Origin: JAENVT01 sp040006755
GTDB lineage: Bacteria > Actinomycetota > Acidimicrobiia > Acidimicrobiales > Ilumatobacteraceae
Reading direction: 5' to 3'
NCBI GenBank assembly: GCA_040006755.1
Contig: JBDTWJ010000130.1
Location: 1 to 10,792, forward strand
DNA: 10,792 bases
Shown here: positions 1 to 6,382 of the stretch, in pieces
Position numbering within the stretch: the first letter of the stretch is position 1
Layout: each line of letters starts with the position of its first letter
Made by a program: the position numbers and the translations under genes
Notes under the pieces: generated by a model
Told to the model about the DNA's origin: nothing
The model's database searches: none
Seen by the model: the letters and a program-made list of their open reading frames with translations, nothing else

Positions 1-482
1 CCGAAGCCGCAGCGAGCCGACGTTTCCAGGGCTATCTCGACATCAACGGCACGCGCTCGCCGGACTGGTTCCACCGAGAGCTCGGCAAGATCATGTGGGA
101 CTACTGCGGCATGGAGCGCAACGAGCAGGGCCTGGAGAAGGCGCTGTCCGAGTTGCCGGCCCTCTACACCGAGTTCCAGAAGGATCTGCGCGTCACGGGC
201 GACGGCGGGTCGGTCAACCAGACGCTCGAGAAGGCCGGCCGCGTCGACGACTTCTTCCAACTCGGCATGTTGATGTGCCGCGATGCTCTGGAGCGCAGAG
301 AGAGTTGCGGCGGTCACTTCCGTACCGAGTACCAAACCGAAGAGGGAGAGGCAAAGCGTGACGACGAGCACTTCGCCCACGTTGCCGCATGGGAGTGGAC
401 CGGTGATCCGATGAAGCCCGCCCGCCACATCGAACAACTCGAGTTCGAAGCCGCGCACCTCGCCACCCGGAGTTACAAATGA
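1..482 (+). CDS. sdhA: Succinate dehydrogenase / fumarate reductase flavoprotein subunit, C-terminal part (5' end outside window)
   Basis: The frame is open from the first complete codon at base 3 and encodes the last 159 residues of the FAD-bearing subunit, which oxidises succinate to fumarate in complex II at the inner face of the membrane. The visible part is the helical C-terminal region with the family signature RRESCGGHFRTEYQ followed by EEGEAKRDD and HVAAWEWTG. The ESCGGHFR form is the one I know from the Bacteroidetes/actinobacterial type of Sdh rather than the E. coli ESRGAH form. The FAD-binding domain and the start codon lie upstream of the window. The TGA stop (480-482) overlaps the ATG of sdhB in an ATGA, so the two are probably translationally coupled. 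In this Sdh type a single cytochrome b gene (sdhC) usually precedes sdhA; it is not visible here. Identity is firm; the choice between dehydrogenase and fumarate reductase direction is not decided by this fragment. Confidence 0.93.
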   Translation, partial: EAAASRRFQGYLDINGTRSPDWFHRELGKIMWDYCGMERNEQGLEKALSELPALYTEFQKDLRVTGDGGSVNQTLEKAGRVDDFFQLGMLMCRDALERRESCGGHFRTEYQTEEGEAKRDDEHFAHVAAWEWTGDPMKPARHIEQLEFEAAHLATRSYK

Positions 483-1267
483 GCACCGCGCAAGATCATC
501 GATTGACCAACCTCACGCTGAGGATCTGGCGACAAGCGAGTGCAGATGCCGAAGGGCACTTCGAGAGCTACCGAATCGATGCGATCAGTCCCGACGCGTC
601 ATTCCTGGAGCTCCTCGATGTGCTCAACGAACGCCTGATCGCCGAAGGACACGAGCCCGTTGCGTTCGACCACGACTGCCGCGAGGGGATCTGCGGATCG
701 TGCTCGTTGATGATCGACGGCAAGGCTCACGGCCCGCAGCGCGGCACGGCCGCGTGCCAACTGCACATGCGCAAGTTCGCGTCGGGTCAAGAGATCGTCG
801 TCGAGCCCTGGCGAGCCACGTCGTTCCCCATCATCAAAGACCTCATGTGTGATCGCAGTGCCTTCGATCGCATCATCGAGAGCGGTGGTTTCATCACGGC
901 GCCCACCGGTGGCGCGCCCGACGCCAACCTGATCCCGATCCCCAAGGTCGTTGCCGACGCGGCGATGGATGCCGCCGAGTGCATCGGTTGCGGCGCCTGC
1001 GTGGCCGCATGCCCCAACGGCGCAGCCAATCTCTTCACTGCCGCGAAGGTCAGCCATCTCAATCTGCTACCGCAGGGCCTGCCGGAACGTCACAGCCGTG
1101 TCGAGGCCATGGTAGAAACTATGGACGAGTACTTTGGTTCTTGCACCAACCACGGCGAGTGCGAGGCCGCGTGCCCGAAGAGCATCTCCATCGACTTCAT
1201 CGCCCTGATGAACAAGGACTACTTCAAGGCCAAGTTGGCCAACCGCAAACAGCTCAGCCGTACCTGA
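479..1267 (+). CDS. sdhB: Succinate dehydrogenase / fumarate reductase iron-sulfur subunit
   Basis: A 262-residue protein that carries electrons from the SdhA flavin to the membrane quinone site of complex II. All three cluster-binding sets are visible. The plant-ferredoxin-type 2Fe-2S site uses C67, C72, C75 (CREGICGSC) and C93. The ferredoxin-like domain has CIGCGACVAACP (C168, C171, C174, C178) and CTNHGECEAACP (C222, C228, C232), which are the ligands of the 4Fe-4S and 3Fe-4S clusters in this family. Length is normal for the family and the protein looks intact. The start is the ATG at 479, inside the ATGA overlap with the sdhA stop, with a CGGAG ribosome binding site at 468-472. No separate promoter is needed: it is the second visible gene of the sdh operon. 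The next gene, a Tat-exported protein, starts 31 bases downstream in the same direction and may be read from the same transcript. Confidence 0.96.
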   Translation: MSTAQDHRLTNLTLRIWRQASADAEGHFESYRIDAISPDASFLELLDVLNERLIAEGHEPVAFDHDCREGICGSCSLMIDGKAHGPQRGTAACQLHMRKFASGQEIVVEPWRATSFPIIKDLMCDRSAFDRIIESGGFITAPTGGAPDANLIPIPKVVADAAMDAAECIGCGACVAACPNGAANLFTAAKVSHLNLLPQGLPERHSRVEAMVETMDEYFGSCTNHGECEAACPKSISIDFIALMNKDYFKAKLANRKQLSRT

Positions 1268-1286
1268 CATCGACGTCGGGCCAATG

Positions 1287-1293
1287 AAAGGGA
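1287..1293 (+). promoter_or_regulatory. Ribosome binding site that sets the start of the Tat-exported protein
   Basis: AAAGGGA lies about six bases before the ATG at 1299. An in-frame ATG at 1284 sits just upstream of this motif, has no comparable motif of its own, and would add only five residues (MKGTY). The later ATG also gives a more typical short n-region before the twin arginines. I therefore take 1299 as the start. Confidence 0.6.
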
Positions 1294-1298
1294 CATAC

Positions 1299-2330
1299 AT
1301 GACAACATTGAACGACACCTCACGTCGGGCATTCCTGACCGCCCTCGCGGCATCGGGGGCAGCCGCGGCCGTCGTAGCCGCGCCCGGCACGGTGCGCGCA
1401 GCCGCGCCGGATGGCGTCGGCGATCCCGGCACACCGGCCACGCCATCAGCGGCGCCGCGCACCGAGGCGTTCCCCACGCCGACGTCCGGCACCAGCTACA
1501 AGTTCGTCCTCGGCGGCGAGTTCCAGCCCACATCTGACCCGACGGTCCCTTTCTCCAAGGGCTTCGGCCAGGTCCAGACCACCGCTGGCGGCTTGATCTT
1601 TTTCTACGCACTCAACGAACTGCCCACCGGTGCCCGAATCACCGAGGTAATGTTCTCTGTCCAGAAGACGGCCGTCAGCAGTCCTGACAACTCGACGCTG
1701 TTCATTTACCGCATGACGTCGGGCACCGCCATTGCACTGCTCAATTCACAGAACACTGTTGCTTTGGCCCCCCAGCCCACCGAGCAGTTCGTCAGTCTGG
1801 TGGTCGATCCCGTCAGCCCGCTTTGGGTGCTCGACAACCAGTTCGACGCGAGCCATTGGCTGGTCGTCACGTTGGGCACCAGCGCCCGGGTCAACAGCGT
1901 GCGGATCGGGTACGTGCCCGGCCCCACCACTCCGCTGGCGTTCGTGCCCATCGCACCGAAGCGCGCGTACGACTCGCGTTTCGTCGCACCGCTCGGCCCG
2001 CTCCCCAACAACACCAACCGGGTGATCTCCGTCGCCGACAGCTACGTGCCCGGCACCGGCACGCTCGAGCAGACCAACATCATCCCCCCAACCGCACGCG
2101 CCATTGCGTACAACCTCACGGTCGCCAACACCCTCGGGTCGGGCTTCCTGTCGGTCAACCCCGGCGATGCTGTCGCCCCCGGCGGCTCGTCGATCAACTG
2201 GTTCGGGCCGGGTCAGTTGCTGGCCAACGGCCTCAACGTCAATCTCAACGCCAACCGCCAGGTCAACGTGTTCGCTGGTGGCGGCGGCACCGCCGACTTC
2301 ATCATCGACGTGATGGGCTACTACGTCTGA
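1299..2330 (+). CDS. Tat-exported beta-rich protein of unknown function
   Basis: A 343-residue protein with a clear twin-arginine signal: TSRRAFL at residues 7-13, an Ala-rich hydrophobic stretch (14-28) and a likely cleavage site around VRAAAP (32-37). It should be folded in the cytoplasm and exported by Tat. After a Pro/Ala/Thr linker (about 38-63), residues 67-207 form a first domain that looks all-beta; I cannot assign it to a family. Residues 213-343 match a module I recognise from secreted actinobacterial proteins: a PxRxYDSR motif near 220-227, an IAYNLTVAN strand, SSINW, LANGLNVNL, and the terminal FIIDVMGYYV. No LPXTG, cell-wall-binding repeat or C-terminal membrane helix is visible, and no catalytic motif can be named. 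It follows sdhB by 31 bases, but nothing ties it functionally to complex II. It ends just before a strong hairpin. Export is well supported; function is unknown. Confidence 0.82.
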   Translation: MTTLNDTSRRAFLTALAASGAAAAVVAAPGTVRAAAPDGVGDPGTPATPSAAPRTEAFPTPTSGTSYKFVLGGEFQPTSDPTVPFSKGFGQVQTTAGGLIFFYALNELPTGARITEVMFSVQKTAVSSPDNSTLFIYRMTSGTAIALLNSQNTVALAPQPTEQFVSLVVDPVSPLWVLDNQFDASHWLVVTLGTSARVNSVRIGYVPGPTTPLAFVPIAPKRAYDSRFVAPLGPLPNNTNRVISVADSYVPGTGTLEQTNIIPPTARAIAYNLTVANTLGSGFLSVNPGDAVAPGGSSINWFGPGQLLANGLNVNLNANRQVNVFAGGGGTADFIIDVMGYYV

Positions 2331-2337
2331 TCAGTGA

Positions 2338-2382
2338 CGTGTTTGGCGCCGGCAGACCCAAAGGTCGCCGGCGCCAATCACG
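2338..2382. terminator. Strong hairpin between convergent genes, probable bidirectional terminator
   Basis: An 11-base perfect stem, TTGGCGCCGGC (2343-2353) with GCCGGCGCCAA (2367-2377), is continued inward past a bulged A (2354) by GACC/GGTC around a CAAA loop. Beyond a T-T mismatch it continues outward by CGTG (2338-2341) pairing with CACG (2379-2382). It lies in the 61-base gap between the stop of the Tat protein gene (+) and the stop of the PH-like gene (-). Neither side has a T-rich tract, so it is not a textbook intrinsic terminator. GC-rich stems without a U tract are often proposed as terminators in Actinobacteria, and the position between two facing stop codons supports that reading. 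Confidence 0.65.
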
Positions 2383-2391
2383 CGTTCCGAA

Positions 2392-2760
2392 TCACGAGTG
2401 GGGGAGCAGGGCGTCAGCCTTGTCGACGTCTTTGTGGAACCGCTTGTGGATGTACAACGGCTCGCCGAGGCTCGTGCACTTCCACCAGATCCCGGCGCCA
2501 GGCCCGATCTTGGTATTGCGCTCGATCGATTTGTGGATCGACCTCGGCTGCGCCATCTTCCACCGTCCCGACTCGGTGAGAACGATGCGGCGATCGGTGA
2601 CGATGATCGGGCGATAGTTGTTGACGAAGATCAGCCAGAAGATGCCCAAGGCCCCGAACCAGCCGTTCTTGGTCTGGGCGGGGATGACGGCCTGTATCTG
2701 TTCGCCGGGCTCCAAGAGCGGTCGGGCGTTCTCGATGATCTTGTCGCGAATTGCGGGCAC
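2392..2760 (-). CDS. Small bacterial PH-domain-like protein
   Basis: A 122-residue protein read from a GTG start (2758-2760) with a GGAGGAA ribosome binding site directly upstream. The frame stays open further upstream, but that extension is Arg-rich shadow sequence lying inside the GH2 gene. The centre carries RPIIVTDRRIVL (residues 50-61). The TDRRI/TNRRI pattern followed by a hydrophobic strand is what I associate with bacterial pleckstrin-homology-like (bPH) domains. It is preceded by a short hydrophobic patch (ALGIFWLIF, 37-45) that is too short to be a convincing membrane helix. The C-terminal half (KMAQPRSIHKSIER, then GAGIWWKCTSLGEPLYIHKRFH) looks like further strands of the same fold. 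No catalytic residues are evident. The gene lies 35 bases behind the GH2 gene on the same strand. Bacterial PH-like proteins have been proposed to assemble or bind at membranes; a role here is not deducible. Confidence 0.72.
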   Translation of the reverse strand: MPAIRDKIIENARPLLEPGEQIQAVIPAQTKNGWFGALGIFWLIFVNNYRPIIVTDRRIVLTESGRWKMAQPRSIHKSIERNTKIGPGAGIWWKCTSLGEPLYIHKRFHKDVDKADALLPHS

Positions 2761-2793
2761 GATTCCTCCAGTTGCCGAGAATGGAGGATCGTA
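2761..2793 (-). promoter_or_regulatory. SD-sequestering hairpin and possible -10 box before the PH-like gene
   Basis: On the minus strand, TCCTCCA (2788-2782) is complementary to TGGAGGA (2770-2764). The second arm contains the Shine-Dalgarno of the PH-like gene, so in a transcript running through from the GH2 gene the ribosome binding site could be paired in a 7-bp stem with an 11-base loop. Two further pairs form across a bulge. TACGAT (2793-2788), a TANNNT -10 pattern, lies two bases behind the GH2 stop codon. A transcript starting from it would lose most of the upstream arm. The complementarity is seen directly; the regulatory reading is inference. Confidence 0.4.
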
Positions 2794-2795
2794 GA

Positions 2796-4907
2796 TCAGC
2801 GAACGATGGTGCCGACGTAACGGTTGCTGGCCACCTCGTCGCCGTGCTCGACGACCAGGTCGAGCCACAGCTCGCCAGGACGGTCGGGAACGACAAACTG
2901 GATGGTGCCGACGCGCACGCACGAGTCGGGCGGAACGTCACCACCCCATCGCCAGGCGTGCGATCCACCCGGCCAACTGAACTTCGCTGTGCAGACGGTT
3001 TCTTGCAGCAGCCGGCGGACATCGCTGACGACATGAACATCCAATGCCAACGCTGCGCCGATTAACACAGTCTCCGGCAACCGGTCGGCGACGACGATCA
3101 CCGGCCTGCAGGCATCGACAACGGCTTGGTAGGCAAGCTTCGGGTTTCGCTCGTGGTCGAGCACGCTCCACGAAACCATCGGCCCGGCATCGTTGAGCAT
3201 GAAGAAGCAGAAGCCGCCCGTCGGGCGGTACTTCAATCGACGCAGGGTCTCGATGTGGTGGCGCAGCACCGTTGCCTGGTATTGCTGGGTTGCTGCGCGC
3301 CAGTCGTCGAAGGTTGCGTACGAACTGGGCGGCACGAACTTGTCGAACACTTCGCGCTGCATGCCGTGACGTCGATGCAGGAGCTCCCAATCGAGATCGG
3401 GCCATCGCTTCGGTTCCATGAACTCGGCGGCGTTGGGCACCGCCTGCGCGCCGAACTCGCTGACGAATCGCAACATTCGAGGCATCGTCGCGGCGAATCC
3501 CGGAAGGTCGCGTTCGCTGCCGTGGTACCAGCCGAAGTACAGATGGCTGTCGGTGCCGTCGAGCATGGGAAGGTGGGGCATCACGCCACTGTGCGCGATC
3601 GTGGTGCGCGTCTCGTCGGCCTGCTCGAAGGCTCGCTTGACCCACCGATCGAGCACGGTCTTGTTCCACGACGGCAGTTGCTGCCCTGCGATGTATTGAA
3701 TGGCAGCCTGGCCGACCGGCGCCGTTCGGTCGCGGTTGGCTGCAACCGGATCGTTGTGTGCGCACCACACGGCAATCGACGGATGATGCCCGAGCTGATC
3801 GACCGCTTCACGCGCTTGACGGACCGCCTCCTTGCGGATTGTGCGGGCATATCCCCACTGCAGCGGGAAGTCCTGCCACAGCAGCATGCCGAGCTCGTCC
3901 GCAGCGTCGTACAGCTCGGGACGCGAGATGTGGCCGTGAACGCGCAGCAGATCGAGGCCGGCCTCGCGCGCCAGCTCCACGTCGCGGCGGAACTCGGCGG
4001 GCGTGGCGTCGCCCAATGCCATTCGGGTGGGCGCCAGGTTCGCGCCTTTGACGAACATCGGCTCGCCGTTGACCGTGAACACCCAATCCTGCAGCACCAC
4101 CTCGCGCAACCCGGTGCGCACCGTGCGCGAATCGCTGATCACCTCGTCGACGAATATCTCGACCTCGACATCGGTCAGCTCCTGGTCGCCGAGCGACCAC
4201 GGCCACCACAGCCGCGGATCGTTGATGTCGAGGTTCCAGTCAACCTCGTTGAGGCCACCGGCAAGCGATTGCTCGTGCTGATCGAGCAGCTCGCCGTCGA
4301 CCCGTGTGCGGACCCGAACGGTTCGCGCCTCGTCGCTGTCGAGCCGGGCGTGGAGCCGGAGATGAGCGCGGGTGTCGTTGACGTCGCGGCACAGGACGCG
4401 GCAACGATCGATCCGCACCGGGCCGGTCGTCTCGATCCGAACCGGTCGCCAGAGACCGCCGGGATTCCACGTGGGGTCCATCGCGTCCCAGTCCTGGAAC
4501 ACACCGGTAATGGTGCGCTTCGCCTTGCGATTCCGTTGTGGCGGGCAGGCCACCTCGACGGCAAGAACATGCTCGGTCGCGAGGCGTGCGAGGCTGGTGA
4601 TGTCGAAGGTGTGCGGGAAGAAGTATCCCTCCGGATCACCGAGGTACGCACCGTCGAGCCACACATCGGCCTGGTAGAACACGCCGTCGAGCGTGACGAA
4701 ATGACGCTTTCCCTGAGGTGGCGAGTCGAGCTTGAACCGCTTGCGGTAGATCAGGGGTTCGTCGTTGTCTGCAAACGGTTCGAGGTTGCGCCAGTGGCTG
4801 GGGACTTCGACCTCCGGCCAGTCGCCGTCGGGGTATTCGAGACCGACCGCACTGCGTCGTCGCTCGTCGTCGGCGACATTGGCACGCCACTGTCCCGACA
4901 GATCCAC
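2796..4907 (-). CDS. Glycoside hydrolase family 2 protein, beta-mannosidase-like
   Basis: A 703-residue GH2 protein. The order is: N-terminal sugar-binding-type beta domain (SGQWRA at 4-9, then VPSHWR and LIYRKRF), Ig-like sandwich, catalytic TIM barrel from about residue 285 (FVKGANLAPTR), and a short C-terminal beta region. The barrel nucleophile is present as E484 in RFVSEFGAQ. The acid/base position, Asn-Glu in the family, reads VWCAHNDP with D386 98 residues before the nucleophile, a normal spacing; the codon is GAT. FCFFMLNDAGPMVSWS near the barrel end also fits beta-mannosidase-like enzymes that hydrolyse beta-linked glycosides. No signal peptide is visible, so it is probably cytoplasmic. 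I chose the GTG at 4905-4907, which starts at VDLSGQW behind a TATTCT -10 box. An in-frame ATG at 4971-4973 would add 22 residues but would collide with the divergent gene's start. The substrate cannot be fixed, and activity is uncertain given the Asp. Confidence 0.88.
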   Translation of the reverse strand: MDLSGQWRANVADDERRRSAVGLEYPDGDWPEVEVPSHWRNLEPFADNDEPLIYRKRFKLDSPPQGKRHFVTLDGVFYQADVWLDGAYLGDPEGYFFPHTFDITSLARLATEHVLAVEVACPPQRNRKAKRTITGVFQDWDAMDPTWNPGGLWRPVRIETTGPVRIDRCRVLCRDVNDTRAHLRLHARLDSDEARTVRVRTRVDGELLDQHEQSLAGGLNEVDWNLDINDPRLWWPWSLGDQELTDVEVEIFVDEVISDSRTVRTGLREVVLQDWVFTVNGEPMFVKGANLAPTRMALGDATPAEFRRDVELAREAGLDLLRVHGHISRPELYDAADELGMLLWQDFPLQWGYARTIRKEAVRQAREAVDQLGHHPSIAVWCAHNDPVAANRDRTAPVGQAAIQYIAGQQLPSWNKTVLDRWVKRAFEQADETRTTIAHSGVMPHLPMLDGTDSHLYFGWYHGSERDLPGFAATMPRMLRFVSEFGAQAVPNAAEFMEPKRWPDLDWELLHRRHGMQREVFDKFVPPSSYATFDDWRAATQQYQATVLRHHIETLRRLKYRPTGGFCFFMLNDAGPMVSWSVLDHERNPKLAYQAVVDACRPVIVVADRLPETVLIGAALALDVHVVSDVRRLLQETVCTAKFSWPGGSHAWRWGGDVPPDSCVRVGTIQFVVPDRPGELWLDLVVEHGDEVASNRYVGTIVR

Positions 4908-4914
4908 GAGGGCG

Positions 4915-4920
4915 AGAATA
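4915..4920 (-). promoter_or_regulatory. -10-like box for a leaderless GH2 transcript
   Basis: On the minus strand TATTCT (TANNNT) is followed by seven bases and then the GTG start at 4907. That is the distance expected if transcription begins at or next to the start codon. No Shine-Dalgarno precedes this GTG, and no convincing -35 is visible. The box supports the GTG over the upstream ATG as the start of the GH2 gene. Confidence 0.5.
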
Positions 4921-4959
4921 GGCGCGGGTTGCCCCCGGGCGGGCGCCACCGAAAACAGG

Positions 4960-4965
4960 TATGGT
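4960..4965 (+). promoter_or_regulatory. -10-like box for a leaderless AAA+ ATPase transcript
   Basis: TATGGT (TANNNT) is followed by exactly six bases and then the ATG at 4972. There is no usable Shine-Dalgarno; the nearest purine run, CAGG, is too far upstream. This fits a leaderless mRNA. The divergent GH2 box lies about 40 bases to the left, so both promoters share the 64-base intergenic region 4908-4971. Confidence 0.5.
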
Positions 4966-4971
4966 CGACGC

Positions 4972-6378
4972 ATGGCAACACTCGCTCAGACTCTCGGCGG
5001 TCTGAAGGCCTCAGGCTGGCAATCGTCTCCGGTGAAAGAGGAGATCCGTCGCAATGCCGTGGCGCGAATTGCCGCCGGTGAGCCCCTCTTCGAAGGCGTC
5101 CTCGGATACGAGCACACGGTCATGCCGCAGCTCGAGAATGCGTTGCTCGCAGGCCACGACGTGATCTTCCTCGGCGAGCGTGGCCAGGCCAAGACGCGCA
5201 TCATCCGGTCGCTCACCGGCCTGCTCGACGAGTGGATGCCCATCGTCGCCGGCAGCGAGATCAACGACGATCCGTACTTCCCGGTCAGCAAGCACGCACG
5301 CGATCTGATCGCTGAAATGGGCGACGCAACACCGATCGAATGGGTGCATCGCGACGCGCGCTACGGCGAGAAACTGGCCACTCCCGACACGTCGATTGCC
5401 GACCTGATCGGCGAGGTCGATCCCATCAAGGTGGCCGAGGGTCGTTACCTCAGCGACGAGCTGACGCTGCACTACGGATTGGTACCGCGCACCAACCGCG
5501 GCATCTTCGCGATCAACGAGATTCCCGATCTTGCCGAGCGCATCCAGGTCGGTCTGCTCAACGTGCTCGAGGAGCGCGACGTGCAGATTCGCGGCTACAA
5601 GATCCGCCTGCCGCTCGACGTGTTGCTGGTGGCCAGTGCCAACCCGGAGGACTACACCAACCGCGGACGAATCATCACGCCGTTGAAAGACCGCTTCGGC
5701 AGCCAGATCCGCACGCACTATCCACTCGACATCGAGACCGAAGTGGCGATCATGCGTCAAGAGGCTCGACCCGGCTCGGTGGGCAACGTCACCGTGCGCC
5801 TGCCCGGCTACATGGAGCAGGTGGTCGCCACCTTCAGCCAGCTGGCCCGAGCCAGCACGCAGGTCAACCAGCGCAGCGGCGTCAGCGTGCGCCTGTCGGT
5901 CAGCAACGTCGAGGTGCTCGGCGCCAACGCGTTGCGTCGCGGGCTGCGCGCCGGCGAGCACGTCGTCGTGCCGAGAATCTGCGACCTCGAAGCGCTCGCC
6001 GCGTCGAGCAGTGGAAAGATCGAGATCGAATCGTTGGAGGAAGGTCGCGACGGCCTCATCCTCGACAACCTCGTGAAGGCGGCGGTGCTGACGGTCTACA
6101 AGGAGCGAATCTCACCCGACCAGGTTCGCGACGTGATTGCCGCATTCGAAGAGGGCATTGTCGCCCACGCAGGCGAAGACATCGCCTCGGTCGAAGAAGC
6201 TCGCTTGGTCGAGATGGTGCCGGCGTTGCGTGCGCCCGTTCTGGCCCTGACTGCCGGCGACGAATCACCCGCCGCGGTAGCCGCCGCAGTTGAGTTCGTG
6301 CTCGAAGGGCTCCATCTGTCGAAACGCCTCAACAAAGATTCGTCGGGAACCAGCTCGACGTATCGCGGCCGCAGTTAG
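4972..6378 (+). CDS. Magnesium-chelatase-like AAA+ ATPase (Rv0958 type)
   Basis: A 468-residue ATPase of the chelatase/MoxR branch. Walker A is GERGQAKT (G68 to T75), with Ala where most P-loops have Gly before the Lys. Walker B is RGIFAINE, ending at N182-E183, so Asn replaces the usual Asp before the catalytic Glu. Sensor 1 is in LLVASANPED (N224), and a DR pair (240-241, PLKDRFGSQ) is a candidate arginine finger. EVDPIKVAEGRYLSDELTLHYG is a chelatase-type insertion before Walker B. The pattern matches what I recall of mycobacterial Rv0958, annotated as a putative magnesium chelatase. Such proteins form ATP-driven rings that work with a VWA-domain partner to insert metals or remodel proteins; the client here is unknown. 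The start is the ATG at 4972, six bases behind a -10-like box; the frame is open further upstream but that part is shadow sequence of the GH2 gene. Its likely partner, the VWA gene at 9286, is separated from it by three opposite-strand genes. Its stop lies four bases from the facing xylA stop. Confidence 0.88.
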   Translation: MATLAQTLGGLKASGWQSSPVKEEIRRNAVARIAAGEPLFEGVLGYEHTVMPQLENALLAGHDVIFLGERGQAKTRIIRSLTGLLDEWMPIVAGSEINDDPYFPVSKHARDLIAEMGDATPIEWVHRDARYGEKLATPDTSIADLIGEVDPIKVAEGRYLSDELTLHYGLVPRTNRGIFAINEIPDLAERIQVGLLNVLEERDVQIRGYKIRLPLDVLLVASANPEDYTNRGRIITPLKDRFGSQIRTHYPLDIETEVAIMRQEARPGSVGNVTVRLPGYMEQVVATFSQLARASTQVNQRSGVSVRLSVSNVEVLGANALRRGLRAGEHVVVPRICDLEALAASSSGKIEIESLEEGRDGLILDNLVKAAVLTVYKERISPDQVRDVIAAFEEGIVAHAGEDIASVEEARLVEMVPALRAPVLALTAGDESPAAVAAAVEFVLEGLHLSKRLNKDSSGTSSTYRGRS

Positions 6379-6382
6379 CTCC

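Noticed and set aside
2761..2922. Upstream extension of the PH-like protein
   Set aside because: The extra residues are Arg-rich and come from another frame of the GH2 3' end. The GTG with GGAGGAA is a much better start.
4929..4934. TTGCCC as a -35 for the AAA+ promoter
   Set aside because: The gap to the TATGGT box is 25 bases, too long for a standard promoter.
4905..4973. GH2 start at the ATG 4971-4973, which shares a CATG with the divergent AAA+ start
   Set aside because: It would place the AAA+ promoter inside GH2 codons and adds 22 residues without family similarity before the LSGQW start. The GTG at 4907 with a TATTCT box fits better, though the ATG cannot be excluded.
3126..5081. 651-codon open frame on the + strand
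   Set aside because: It is antisense to the GH2 gene and its translation shows no domain or motif. GC-rich codon bias keeps this frame open.
5011..5961. 316-codon open frame on the - strand
   Set aside because: It is antisense to the AAA+ ATPase, which has clear Walker motifs.
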